A stretch of 23,196 nt of DNA from Pseudomonadota bacterium (GTDB lineage Bacteria > Myxococcota_A > Polyangia > Polyangiales > Polyangiaceae), in assembly GCA_023418705.1 (NCBI GenBank), contig JAEZYZ010000247.1, positions 1 to 23,196 on the forward strand. Reading direction: 5' to 3'. How positions within the stretch are numbered: the stretch's first letter is position 1; every line of letters begins with the position of its first letter. Below, piece after piece: positions 1 to 9,833 of the stretch. Made by a program: the position numbers and the translations under genes. Below the pieces are notes generated by a model. The model was not told where the DNA came from and did no database searches. It saw only the letters and a program-made list of their open reading frames with translations.

Positions 1-2
1 CC

Positions 3-710
3 CCGGCCTTTCCGGCCCGCCCGGGCCCCACCGGCCGCGGCTGCCTTTTCGCGATCCGCGAGGTCCTGGCCGGCTCCGGCCGTATGCTGCTCGGCACGTC
101 CTTCGCGATCCAGGGGTTCGGCAACGTCGGCAGCTGGCTCGCCCGGCTGCTGCACGAAGCCGGGGCCAAGGTGGTCGCCGTCAGCGACATCAAAGGCGGG
201 ATCCACTCCGGAGACGGGCTCGACGTCCCCGCGCTGCTCGAGCACGCCCGAACGACGGGCAGCGTGGTCGATTTCCCTCGCTCGCGAAGCATCTCGAACG
301 ACGACCTCTTGATCGCCGACTGCGACGTCCTGGTGCCCGCGGCGCTCGGGCACGTGTTGACAGGGGCCAACGCCCCGCACGTCCGGGCCAAGTACGTGCT
401 AGAGGCCGCCAACGGCCCGACCACGATAGAAGCGGACGACGTCTTTCGACAACGCGGCGTCGTCTGCATTCCCGATATCTACGCCAACGCCGGCGGCGTG
501 ACGGTCAGTTATTTCGAGTGGACGCAGAACATTCAGAAGTTTCGCTGGGCCGAGGCGCAGGTCAACACCGCGCTCGAGCAGCACATGGTCGACGCCTACC
601 GGAGCATCGCTCGCTCGATGAAGGAGCTCGGCTGCTCCATGCGGACGGCGGCATTCGCCCTCGCCGTGCAGCGGGTGAAGGAAGCCACCGACACGCGGGG
701 GTTGGGCTGA
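3..710 (+). CDS. gdhA: Glutamate dehydrogenase, C-terminal part (5' end outside window)
   Basis: This is the NAD(P)-binding half of a Glu/Leu/Phe/Val-family dehydrogenase, which interconverts glutamate and 2-oxoglutarate plus ammonia in the cytoplasm. The reading frame is open from base 3. It reads TGRG followed by a helix, then the Rossmann motif GFGNVG near base 118, then EAANGPTT and the conserved IPDIYANAGGVTVSYFEW stretch that marks glutamate dehydrogenases. The substrate-binding N-terminal domain with the catalytic lysine lies before the window. The ATG at 84 is internal, because the homologous reading continues upstream of it. The stop is TGA at 708-710. The next gene begins 37 bases later on the same strand. 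Coenzyme preference cannot be read from this fragment. The first eight or so residues match the family less well than the rest. The family call is firm; the symbol is generic. Confidence 0.93.
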   Translation, partial: PAFPARPGPTGRGCLFAIREVLAGSGRMLLGTSFAIQGFGNVGSWLARLLHEAGAKVVAVSDIKGGIHSGDGLDVPALLEHARTTGSVVDFPRSRSISNDDLLIADCDVLVPAALGHVLTGANAPHVRAKYVLEAANGPTTIEADDVFRQRGVVCIPDIYANAGGVTVSYFEWTQNIQKFRWAEAQVNTALEQHMVDAYRSIARSMKELGCSMRTAAFALAVQRVKEATDTRGLG

Positions 711-747
711 GCGCACCGCCGCGCCACACCCTAGCCGAAGGACGAGC

Positions 748-2085
748 ATGACCGAGCGCCCAGGCGCCAGACGCCCCAAAGAGCGACGAGCGGCGCGCGA
801 ACGCCCGGTGCCTATCGGCGCGGTCGCGGCCGAGCGCAAACAACGCCGTGCCTTGAGCCACGTGGGCGGCGCCGTGGAGATGTACGGTGACGATGCCAAC
901 GCCAGCGGCCTTCTGGCCTCGGCGCTCGCGGTGGAGCCGGACGAGGAGTCCACCCGGACGCACGTGCACGGCTTCCACAGCTACCCTGCTCGCCTCCACC
1001 CCACGACCGCAACGCGCTTGATCGCGGCGTTCTCGGGGCAGGACGGCAGCGTCTTGGATCCGTTCTGCGGCAGCGGCACGGTGCTGGTCGAAGCGCGCCT
1101 GCTCGGGCGTCGCGGCTTCGGGGTCGACGCCAACCCGCTCGCCATTGAGCTGACCTGGCTCAAGACCTCACGGTTCGGCGACGCCGAGCGCGACCGGCTG
1201 CTGCAGGGTGCCGAGCGGGTCGCGGCGGCTGCGGAGGATCGCCGCCAGCGGCGGGCTGGCGCCACGCGCCGCTATGGGCCCGAGGATCAAGCGCTGTTCG
1301 AGCCGCACATCCTGCTCGAGCTGGACGGCTTGGCCCAAGCCATCGGCGACGTCGCGGATCCGGACAGCCGGCGTGCCCTGAGGCTCGTGCTGTCCTCGCT
1401 TCTGACGAAGGTGAGCCGGCGTCACGGCGACGCTTCCTCTCGCTCTGGCCAGCGGCGCCTGCCAAGCGGCTACGCCATCCGGTTCTTCGAGGATCGAACC
1501 GCGGAGCTCGCCGAGCGCTTGCGGCAGTTCGCAGAGCGCCTGCCGGAGAGCTCCCGCTCCCCGGAGCTCCACGCCGGTGACGCGCGGCGCCTGGCCGGCA
1601 TCGCCGATCGAACCGTCGACCTCGTGGTGACCTCGCCGCCGTACCCCGGCGTCTACGACTACCTCGAACACCACGTCGACCGGCTGCGCTGGCTCGGCAT
1701 CGACGCCAAGCCGTTCGCCGGCCGGGAGATCGGGTCTCGCCGGCAGCTCGGGAACAAGCCCTTCGCGCGCGCGCTGGGCGACTGGGAGTCGGACCTGGGT
1801 CGCTGTCTCGAGGCGCTCGGTCGCGTGCTCCGTCCCTCCGGGCTCGCGGCGCTGGTGCTGGCCGACTCGGTGCTCTCGGGCCGCGCCGTGCGCGCCGCCG
1901 AGCTGATCCGCAGGGTCGCCCCCCGCGCGGGCTTCGCGCTGGTGGCCGGCGCTTCGCAGGAGCGTCCCTACTTCCACGCGCCGACGGCTCGGGCGTTCTC
2001 CGAAGCGCCGCGCCGCGAGCACCTGCTGCTCCTCCGCCCGGTGAACCAAGCGTCGAATCCGCGCCGCCGCCGGATCGTGCGCTAG
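748..2085 (+). CDS. DNA methyltransferase-like protein (N4/N6 amino-MTase fold), solitary
   Basis: A 445-residue protein with two hallmarks of S-adenosylmethionine-dependent DNA amino-methyltransferases. The AdoMet-binding motif I is DPFCGSGT at residues 104-111, with the acidic GVDANPLA strand after it. The catalytic motif IV is TSPPY at 295-299, followed by YDYLEHHVDRLRWLG. A HSYPARLHP stretch precedes motif I, as in the site-specific DNA-methyltransferase group that reads Y-P-A-K-F there. Motif I comes before motif IV with about 180 residues between them, which probably hold the target-recognition region. The first 50 residues are Arg-rich and likely disordered. The ATG at 748 follows a GGACGAG-like ribosome site. 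No restriction endonuclease, specificity subunit or Vsr gene lies nearby, so this looks like an orphan enzyme. TSPPY favours N4-cytosine methylation, but the target base and sequence are unknown, and an RNA substrate is not excluded. Confidence 0.78.
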   Translation: MTERPGARRPKERRAARERPVPIGAVAAERKQRRALSHVGGAVEMYGDDANASGLLASALAVEPDEESTRTHVHGFHSYPARLHPTTATRLIAAFSGQDGSVLDPFCGSGTVLVEARLLGRRGFGVDANPLAIELTWLKTSRFGDAERDRLLQGAERVAAAAEDRRQRRAGATRRYGPEDQALFEPHILLELDGLAQAIGDVADPDSRRALRLVLSSLLTKVSRRHGDASSRSGQRRLPSGYAIRFFEDRTAELAERLRQFAERLPESSRSPELHAGDARRLAGIADRTVDLVVTSPPYPGVYDYLEHHVDRLRWLGIDAKPFAGREIGSRRQLGNKPFARALGDWESDLGRCLEALGRVLRPSGLAALVLADSVLSGRAVRAAELIRRVAPRAGFALVAGASQERPYFHAPTARAFSEAPRREHLLLLRPVNQASNPRRRRIVR

Positions 2086-2111
2086 CGCGCCGAACCACGC
2101 TCTCGCTTGCG

Positions 2112-5777
<3,666 letters not shown>

Positions 5778-5786
5778 AGTAGGCGC

Positions 5787-6599
5787 ATGGGCGCGCGTGT
5801 TTCGAGCCGAGCGGTGTGCGCGTGGCTGGCGCTCCTAGGCCCCGCTTGTGGCGACGTCCATGCCGACGCCATCGTGCTCGAGCGTTCGCTAGATGCTGGG
5901 TCGGGCGGCGCGGACGGATCGAGCGGCAGCGGCGGACTTGTGCCCGACGCCGGATCGCCGGACGCCACGAGCGGCTCGCTGCCGCTGTGCGCGCCCTGCA
6001 ACCGTGGCCGGGATTGCGGCGGCAGCGACGACGCCTGCCTCATCAACCCGGACGGCGAGCAATTCTGCGGGCGCGACTGCTTCTCGGAGGACGGCTGCCC
6101 CGCCGGCTTCGAGTGCCGGCTGATCAGCGGCAACGATGCCCCCGTACAGTGCGTGCCGCTCAGCGAGAGCTGCTTGGACTTGGGGTCCACCGCCAACGCT
6201 CCCAGCACGGCAGCGCTGCGCGCACACAACCTCGCTCGCCTCAACGCCGTGCGCGCCGACCGCGGCCTCCCGAGCTTGGTGCTCGACGACTGCCTCAATC
6301 GGCTGGCGCAGGCGTCCGTCCACGAGCGCGTGCAATACGGCAGCAGCAAGTTCTCACGCGAATGCGCCGGCGAGGTGCCCGCTTGCGAGTGCGGCTGGGC
6401 GGCGGAGAACACCGGGCGCCACGCCAACGACGAGATGGATAGCGCCGAGAAGATCAGCGACTGGATCGGCGACGCCTTGCGAGACGCCCCCAACGGCGAC
6501 TTCGCCGGCAACCTGCTGTCCGAGCGCTACAGCCGCGTGGGTGTGGGCTTGGTGCGCGATCGCGACGCTCTGTACTTGAGCAACAGCTTCGCGCCCTGA
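5787..6599 (+). CDS. Secreted CAP (SCP-like) domain protein, probable lipoprotein
   Basis: A 270-residue exported protein. A short hydrophobic leader ends in GPAC, with Cys21 as a possible but weak lipidation site. Next come a Gly/Ser/Asp-rich linker (38-65) and a Cys-rich knot with about ten cysteines (68-129), of the C-x2-C-x5-C type common in myxobacterial surface proteins. The CAP/SCP domain occupies about 140-270. It shows LRAHNLARLNAVRADRGLPS (His147, Asn148), the HERVQYG helix (His179, Glu180), the AENTGRH motif in the position of the family's GEN motif, and a final SERYSRVGVGL strand. CAP proteins act outside the cell and bind lipids, or cleave targets in some cases; the activity here is unknown. 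The start lies 9 bases after the preceding stop, so co-transcription is likely. The 3' end converges with the next gene with only 5 bases between stops. Confidence 0.82.
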   Translation: MGARVSSRAVCAWLALLGPACGDVHADAIVLERSLDAGSGGADGSSGSGGLVPDAGSPDATSGSLPLCAPCNRGRDCGGSDDACLINPDGEQFCGRDCFSEDGCPAGFECRLISGNDAPVQCVPLSESCLDLGSTANAPSTAALRAHNLARLNAVRADRGLPSLVLDDCLNRLAQASVHERVQYGSSKFSRECAGEVPACECGWAAENTGRHANDEMDSAEKISDWIGDALRDAPNGDFAGNLLSERYSRVGVGLVRDRDALYLSNSFAP

Positions 6600-6604
6600 C
6601 CCAT

Positions 6605-7618
6605 TCAGTCGCTGGCGCGCAAGACCGCGACCGCGTCCAGATCGAAGCCGCCGCTGCCCATGGTCGGGTGCGGATCGTAGATCGGGCGGCCGAAGCTATC
6701 GAGGGCGCTGCCGTCGCCGACGACGTCCACGATCCGGACGTGCGTGACGCGCGACAGATCGAGCCGCCGGGTACGGACCGCGGGGCGGTGCACCAGCAGC
6801 GCGAGATCGAACGGGGTCCCAAAGCCCTGGCGGTACTTGCCCGCGAGGCCCGAGAGCCCGCGGGGATCGACCTCGCCATAGTCGCCGACGGGCCCCAACT
6901 GCAGCGTCATCGCATCGAACCGCTCGAACGTCCGCCCGTCGCTCGAGACCTCCACGAAGGCGAGCTCGAGGAAGGTGTCGGTGACGCCGTTCTCGAACAC
7001 GGCCAGGTCGTCACCCGGTCCGTCGCTGATCGGCGGATCGAAGGTCAGCGTCACCGCGCCGCCGTCGCCAAGCCCAACGATCTCCGAAGGCCCCCCCTCG
7101 GCGGGCCCCAGCGCGCGCTCGGGCACACGCCAGGTCTCGTCCACGTTGTCTCCGTAGACGACAGGGCTCACCCAGCCGCTCGCCCACCCGACGATTCGGG
7201 GGTCGTCGAGCGCCACCGCGCGACTGCCCGGGATCTCCGCGGCAGGGTCGAAAGCGTCGCTCAGCGTGTACACGTGGCGAAACCAGTCGCCGCAGTCCGG
7301 GTCGGTCCGCGCAAACACCTGCACCCGCGCGCCCATCTCCTGCGGCAGCACGAGCTCCGCGCTCGCTTGCCAGGACGCAGGCTCGGTCTGATCGGCCGAG
7401 CCGACACCGACCTCGATCGCACCCTCCCCCGGGTGGGTGAAGCGCACCGTGGTGCCGGGGGGGAGCTCATCGAACACCGGCGCTTGCGGCACGGGGCAGA
7501 GATCTTCGATCGGCGCGGGAAGCTGCGGGTCGCCTCCCCCGTCGCCGTCGTCCGCACCGCAACCGAGCAGCACGAAGCCAGCCGCGCATCCGAGGGCGCG
7601 TTGGATGACGCGGCTCAT
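6605..7618 (-). CDS. B12-riboswitch-controlled surface lipoprotein, FLELAFVEVSSDG-type beta domain
   Basis: A 337-residue lipoprotein: signal peptide 1-19, lipobox LLGC with Cys20, and a Gly/Asp-rich tether (21-30). Residues 40-125 look like a small beta domain with Cys41 and Cys109. Residues 130-335 form the main domain, with WRVPERALGP, GGAVTLTFDPPISDGPGDDLAVFENG, FLELAFVEVSSDGRTF, LAGKYRQGFGTPFDL, VTHVRIVDVVGD and a closing IYDPHPT..GSGGFDLDAVAV. I recognise this pattern from proteins usually labelled 'cell surface protein', but I cannot assign a biochemical role. ATG at 7618 was chosen because it starts the signal peptide and overlaps the upstream stop (ATGA). An upstream in-frame extension to 7780 is Arg-rich and lies inside the upstream gene. 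The gene is second in the operon behind the cobalamin riboswitch, so a role in corrinoid capture at the surface is inferred. Confidence 0.85.
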   Translation of the reverse strand: MSRVIQRALGCAAGFVLLGCGADDGDGGGDPQLPAPIEDLCPVPQAPVFDELPPGTTVRFTHPGEGAIEVGVGSADQTEPASWQASAELVLPQEMGARVQVFARTDPDCGDWFRHVYTLSDAFDPAAEIPGSRAVALDDPRIVGWASGWVSPVVYGDNVDETWRVPERALGPAEGGPSEIVGLGDGGAVTLTFDPPISDGPGDDLAVFENGVTDTFLELAFVEVSSDGRTFERFDAMTLQLGPVGDYGEVDPRGLSGLAGKYRQGFGTPFDLALLVHRPAVRTRRLDLSRVTHVRIVDVVGDGSALDSFGRPIYDPHPTMGSGGFDLDAVAVLRASD

Positions 7619-8079
7619 TGGGGGGCGAGCAGCGACCATTCGAAGCCTCCACATCCACCAGAGAGGCTCGCGTCGTCGGCGCGCTCGGTCGCCAGGGCAG
7701 CGGCTTCGCTCTCCGCGGCATACGCGGTCTGACAGTAGTAGAGGTCGCCGGCGTCCGTGGTCCAGTCGAAGCGGCTCCATAGGCCCGGGTTGTAGGCGTT
7801 GGTCGGGGCGTTCTGCGCGATGAGGTATTGCTCCGAGTTCGAGTAGCTCGCGATCTCGAAGCTTGACTCACCGCTCTGCCAAAGGTCGTCGGTGATCTCG
7901 TGCGTCCCCCCGAAGGTGTCCTCGTAGCTGCCGGTGATCGCGAGTCCCGCGTTCGCTCCGGCGCCACCACCGCTGCCGGCCATCCCCCCGGAGCCACCGC
8001 CATCCCCCTCGTCATCGCCGCAACCGCCGAGCCCGACGACACACACCAGGGCGCAAGCGCCCAACCAAAGCTTGTCCAT
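7615..8079 (-). CDS. B12-riboswitch-controlled small lipoprotein of unknown function
   Basis: A 154-residue lipoprotein, first in the riboswitch-led operon. Its signal peptide ends in the lipobox LGGC (Cys20). A GDDEGDGGG and Gly/Ser tether follows to about residue 45. The folded part (47-154) reads as a compact beta-rich domain: ITGSYEDTFGGTHEIT, then SSFEIASYSNSEQYLIAQN, YNPGLWSRFDW and GDLYYCQTAY, ending with GGCGGFEWSLL. Cys116 and Cys143 may form a disulphide. I do not know a function for this pattern. ATG at 8079 has an AAAGGTG ribosome site and begins the signal peptide; a further in-frame ATG at 8142 would add 21 residues with no signal character. The stop overlaps the next start by four bases, so the two lipoproteins are probably made together and may act as a pair. 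Confidence 0.85.
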   Translation of the reverse strand: MDKLWLGACALVCVVGLGGCGDDEGDGGGSGGMAGSGGGAGANAGLAITGSYEDTFGGTHEITDDLWQSGESSFEIASYSNSEQYLIAQNAPTNAYNPGLWSRFDWTTDAGDLYYCQTAYAAESEAAALATERADDASLSGGCGGFEWSLLAPQ

Positions 8080-8098
8080 CACCTTTGCCGCTCCGTCT

Positions 8099-8115
8099 GC
8101 CAGCCCCACGCTGGC
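8099..8115 (-). other. Leader hairpin between riboswitch and first operon gene
   Basis: A perfect 6-bp stem (GCCAGC / GCTGGC) with a 5-base loop lies 20 bases before the ATG at 8079 and just ahead of its ribosome site. It has no U-run. It could take part in the riboswitch's switching region, but this is inference. Confidence 0.35.
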
Positions 8116-8239
8116 TGTACGGCTCCCCGAGGACGCAGGCATTCGGGAGACCCGGGGGTCTTCGCGACACCCAAGTCGTCAGCCGAATGGCGCCGCGCCC
8201 CGCGGAGCCAACCGAGTCGGGCCGCCGCACCATGCGGAA

Positions 8240-8392
8240 ACCCTGATGAGCGCAGCAGGTCTCCTGACTCCCGGATCGACCTCCGATGATCCCTTCCCAG
8301 GCTCTGCGCCCAGTGGCCGTGATCACCGTCGTCCCCGGTTACAGTGGCGGGGGCCGCGCCGGACTTTCACCGGCTTCCCTTGATGCTCTCAC
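8240..8392 (-). ncRNA. Cobalamin (adenosylcobalamin-type) riboswitch
   Basis: Read on the minus strand, this leader has the conserved parts of the cobalamin riboswitch in the right order. AAGGGAAGCCGGTGAAAGTC is at about 8383-8364, followed by CCGGCGCGGCCCCCGCCACT and GTAA. The GCCACTGG...CCTGGGAAGG element typical of class I, which usually binds adenosylcobalamin, follows at about 8315-8293. The B12 box GTCAGGAGACCTGC is at about 8268-8255. GAGAGC at 8390-8385 can pair with GCGCTC at 8253-8248, with one mismatch, to close the P1 stem. The first codon downstream is at 8079, leaving about 160 bases for a switching region. I do not see a hairpin plus U-tract, so control could be through translation initiation. 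High B12 would be expected to reduce expression of the two lipoproteins. Confidence 0.95.
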
Positions 8393-8411
8393 CGCGGATC
8401 CTCGTCCGCGG
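8392..8411 (-). other. Perfect hairpin directly 5' of the riboswitch aptamer
   Basis: CCGCGGA and TCCGCGG form a 7-bp perfect stem with a 6-base loop, adjoining the P1 stem of the cobalamin aptamer. It may stack on the aptamer or insulate the 5' end. Its role is not known. Confidence 0.4.
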
Positions 8412-8419
8412 CCGCAGGC

Positions 8420-8446
8420 GTATCACGGCTCGGCGCGGCGGCGCAA
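8420..8446 (-). promoter_or_regulatory. Possible promoter for the riboswitch transcript
   Basis: On the minus strand TTGCGC (8446-8441) and TGATAC (8425-8420) are separated by 15 bases, a rough sigma-70 match about 30 bases before the aptamer. The spacing is short and the -10 is imperfect, so this is only a candidate. Confidence 0.22.
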
Positions 8447-8492
8447 GCACCGCCGATTGACGCTCTGGGGGTCCGTCGTCACGCTGGGGGCG

Positions 8493-9059
8493 ATGAAGCG
8501 CCTACGTCTCTCGCTCGGCCTCTGCCTGATGGGAGCTGCCTGCCAGCGGAGCCCCGACAAGACCGCGCTCGACACGCCGCCAGCGGCGAACGTCCCCGCG
8601 GCACCCGCGCCGGCGGCACCGCCCCACGCCGACGCCGCGGTCGAGCACGCCCGCCTGTTCTTCGGCAATCAGCGCTACATCGAGACCGGCGACGAGTCCC
8701 TGCCGCTCCTGGTCCCGGAGGAGCGCGCCCTCGCCGTCGCCGGCACGACCCGCGCCCAGGCAGCCGTCGACGCGCTCGCCGAAGGACCCACCTCGAAGGC
8801 AGCCGCCGCCGTGATCCCGAAGAGCGTCCGAGTGCTCGGGGTGCGCGTCGAGGGTGACATAGCGGTCGTGGACTTCGCACGCGCCGGCCTCTCCGGGGGC
8901 TCGCTCGAAGAGCGAATGATGGTGGCGGCGATCGTGCAAACGCTGACCGCACTGCCCGGCATCCACGCGGTGCGATTCACCGTGGAAGGCCAGAGCGTGG
9001 AGACGCTGATGGGCCACCTCGACGTACGCGAGACGCTGACCGCGGACGCTGGCGGCTGA
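8493..9059 (+). CDS. GerMN-domain lipoprotein
   Basis: A 188-residue exported protein. Residues 1-16 form a signal peptide ending in MGAAC (lipobox Cys17), followed by an Ala/Pro-rich linker to about 48. Residues 50-180 resemble the GerMN domain of spore-germination and cell-wall lipoproteins: LFFGNQRYIETGDESLPLL, VPEERALAVAGTTRAQAAVDALAEGP, a PKSVRVLGVRVEGDIAVVDF strand pair, and LTALPGIHAVRFTVEGQSVETLMGHL. GerMN domains are thought to act in the envelope, in contact with peptidoglycan or partner lipoproteins; here the role is unknown. ATG at 8493 was chosen because it starts the signal peptide and follows a GGGGG stretch. The frame extends back to 8286, but that part crosses the riboswitch and has no signal character. 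The gene is transcribed divergently from the B12-regulated operon. Confidence 0.82.
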   Translation: MKRLRLSLGLCLMGAACQRSPDKTALDTPPAANVPAAPAPAAPPHADAAVEHARLFFGNQRYIETGDESLPLLVPEERALAVAGTTRAQAAVDALAEGPTSKAAAAVIPKSVRVLGVRVEGDIAVVDFARAGLSGGSLEERMMVAAIVQTLTALPGIHAVRFTVEGQSVETLMGHLDVRETLTADAGG

Positions 9060-9160
9060 CGCAGCTAGAGCGACGAACGGTTTGCGGAGCAAGCCGTTTG
9101 GCGCGAAAAATGAGACCATCTAGAGCACCGAGACGTGAGCAGACGAGAGGCTTTCCCGAT

Positions 9161-9196
9161 GAATCGGGGCCCTCACCCCGATGGGGGCCCCGATTC
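9161..9196. terminator. Bidirectional terminator-like hairpin between convergent genes
   Basis: A perfect 12-bp inverted repeat, GAATCGGGGCCC (9161-9172) and GGGCCCCGATTC (9185-9196), encloses a 12-base loop. It lies between the plus-strand gene ending at 9059 and the minus-strand gene ending at 9232, where a shared terminator would be expected. Neither side has a T-tract, so it may act as a stability or pausing hairpin instead. Confidence 0.6.
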
Positions 9197-9231
9197 TTCG
9201 GGACCTCCGCTCTGGCAAACGGATCGGGGCT

Positions 9232-9585
9232 CTACGGCGCGTTGCACAAGCGGCGCACGTGCCGGACGTCGTCCTCGTCGGCACGCAGCACGCCAGCGCG
9301 CCGCCCCACCTCGAGCCACTCGGAGCACGGTGACAGCGAGTCCAACGCCTTCTCACGGTGTTGGCCGCGCACCGGCTCGCGCTCGGGCTCCTCCGCGGTC
9401 ACCTCCACCGTCTTCAACACCTCGGGACGGCGAATGACGAGCTGCATCGGGCGGACCTGCGCGATCGCGCGGCGCAGCGGCGCCGGCGCGCGGAAATTGT
9501 CTGGAGCCAGCCGAACGTAGACAGCTGCGAAAGCGGTCGTCGCGCCCCCCACGAGGAGGAAGGCAAGCAGCGACCATCTAAACAC
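9232..9585 (-). CDS. Small membrane-anchored protein of unknown function
   Basis: A 117-residue protein that I do not recognise. A single N-terminal hydrophobic helix (about residues 4-23, FRWSLLAFLLVGGATTAFAA) would anchor it in the inner membrane or serve as a signal peptide. Residues 24-117 are soluble and charged, with a region LVIRRPEVLKTVEVTAEEPE and a final part with two cysteines (Cys87, Cys113). I chose the GTG at 9585 because GGAGG lies five bases upstream, an excellent ribosome site. A TTG four codons earlier has none. A short ORF with its own good ribosome site overlaps this start (see 9578-9637). The soluble part's composition differs from a random shadow and there is no competing frame. 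The function is open. Confidence 0.62.
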   Translation of the reverse strand: MFRWSLLAFLLVGGATTAFAAVYVRLAPDNFRAPAPLRRAIAQVRPMQLVIRRPEVLKTVEVTAEEPEREPVRGQHREKALDSLSPCSEWLEVGRRAGVLRADEDDVRHVRRLCNAP

Positions 9586-9637
9586 GGCTGCCTCCAAGCC
9601 GCGTCGATCGCCTCGTCTGCTGGACGGCGAGCTTCAT
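9578..9637 (-). CDS. Possible 19-residue leader peptide overlapping the next gene's start
   Basis: ATG at 9637 is preceded by AAGGAGGG at good spacing and opens a 19-codon frame (MKLAVQQTRRSTRLGGSRV) ending at TAG 9580-9578. The stop lies just inside the downstream gene, whose GTG start is at 9585. The overlap would allow coupled translation. It could be a true small protein, a leader ORF or chance; only the two strong ribosome sites support it. Confidence 0.35.
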   Translation of the reverse strand: MKLAVQQTRRSTRLGGSRV

Positions 9638-9833
9638 TTCAAAGCCCTCCTTCGGCTCCCGTCCCAGGCTCATTCGCTCAACTTAAGCCATGCGTCTCGG
9701 TGCGCACGTCGCGCGCTCGACTTCGGCTGATGAGCTGAAGGCTCGCATGTGCGACAGCGTCACCCCTGGCAACCCGGACGAAACACGCGCACCCCGAGCG
9801 CGAGCTGACCAACGCGACGCGGCGCTGCTCCGC

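Noticed and set aside
748..2085. A complete restriction-modification system around the methyltransferase
   Set aside because: The neighbours are glutamate dehydrogenase and the DUF255 fusion; no endonuclease or specificity subunit is present in the window.
6668..7732. A 354-codon plus-strand frame opposite the second B12-regulated lipoprotein
   Set aside because: No signal peptide or family pattern, whereas the minus frame has a lipobox and an ATGA overlap with its neighbour.
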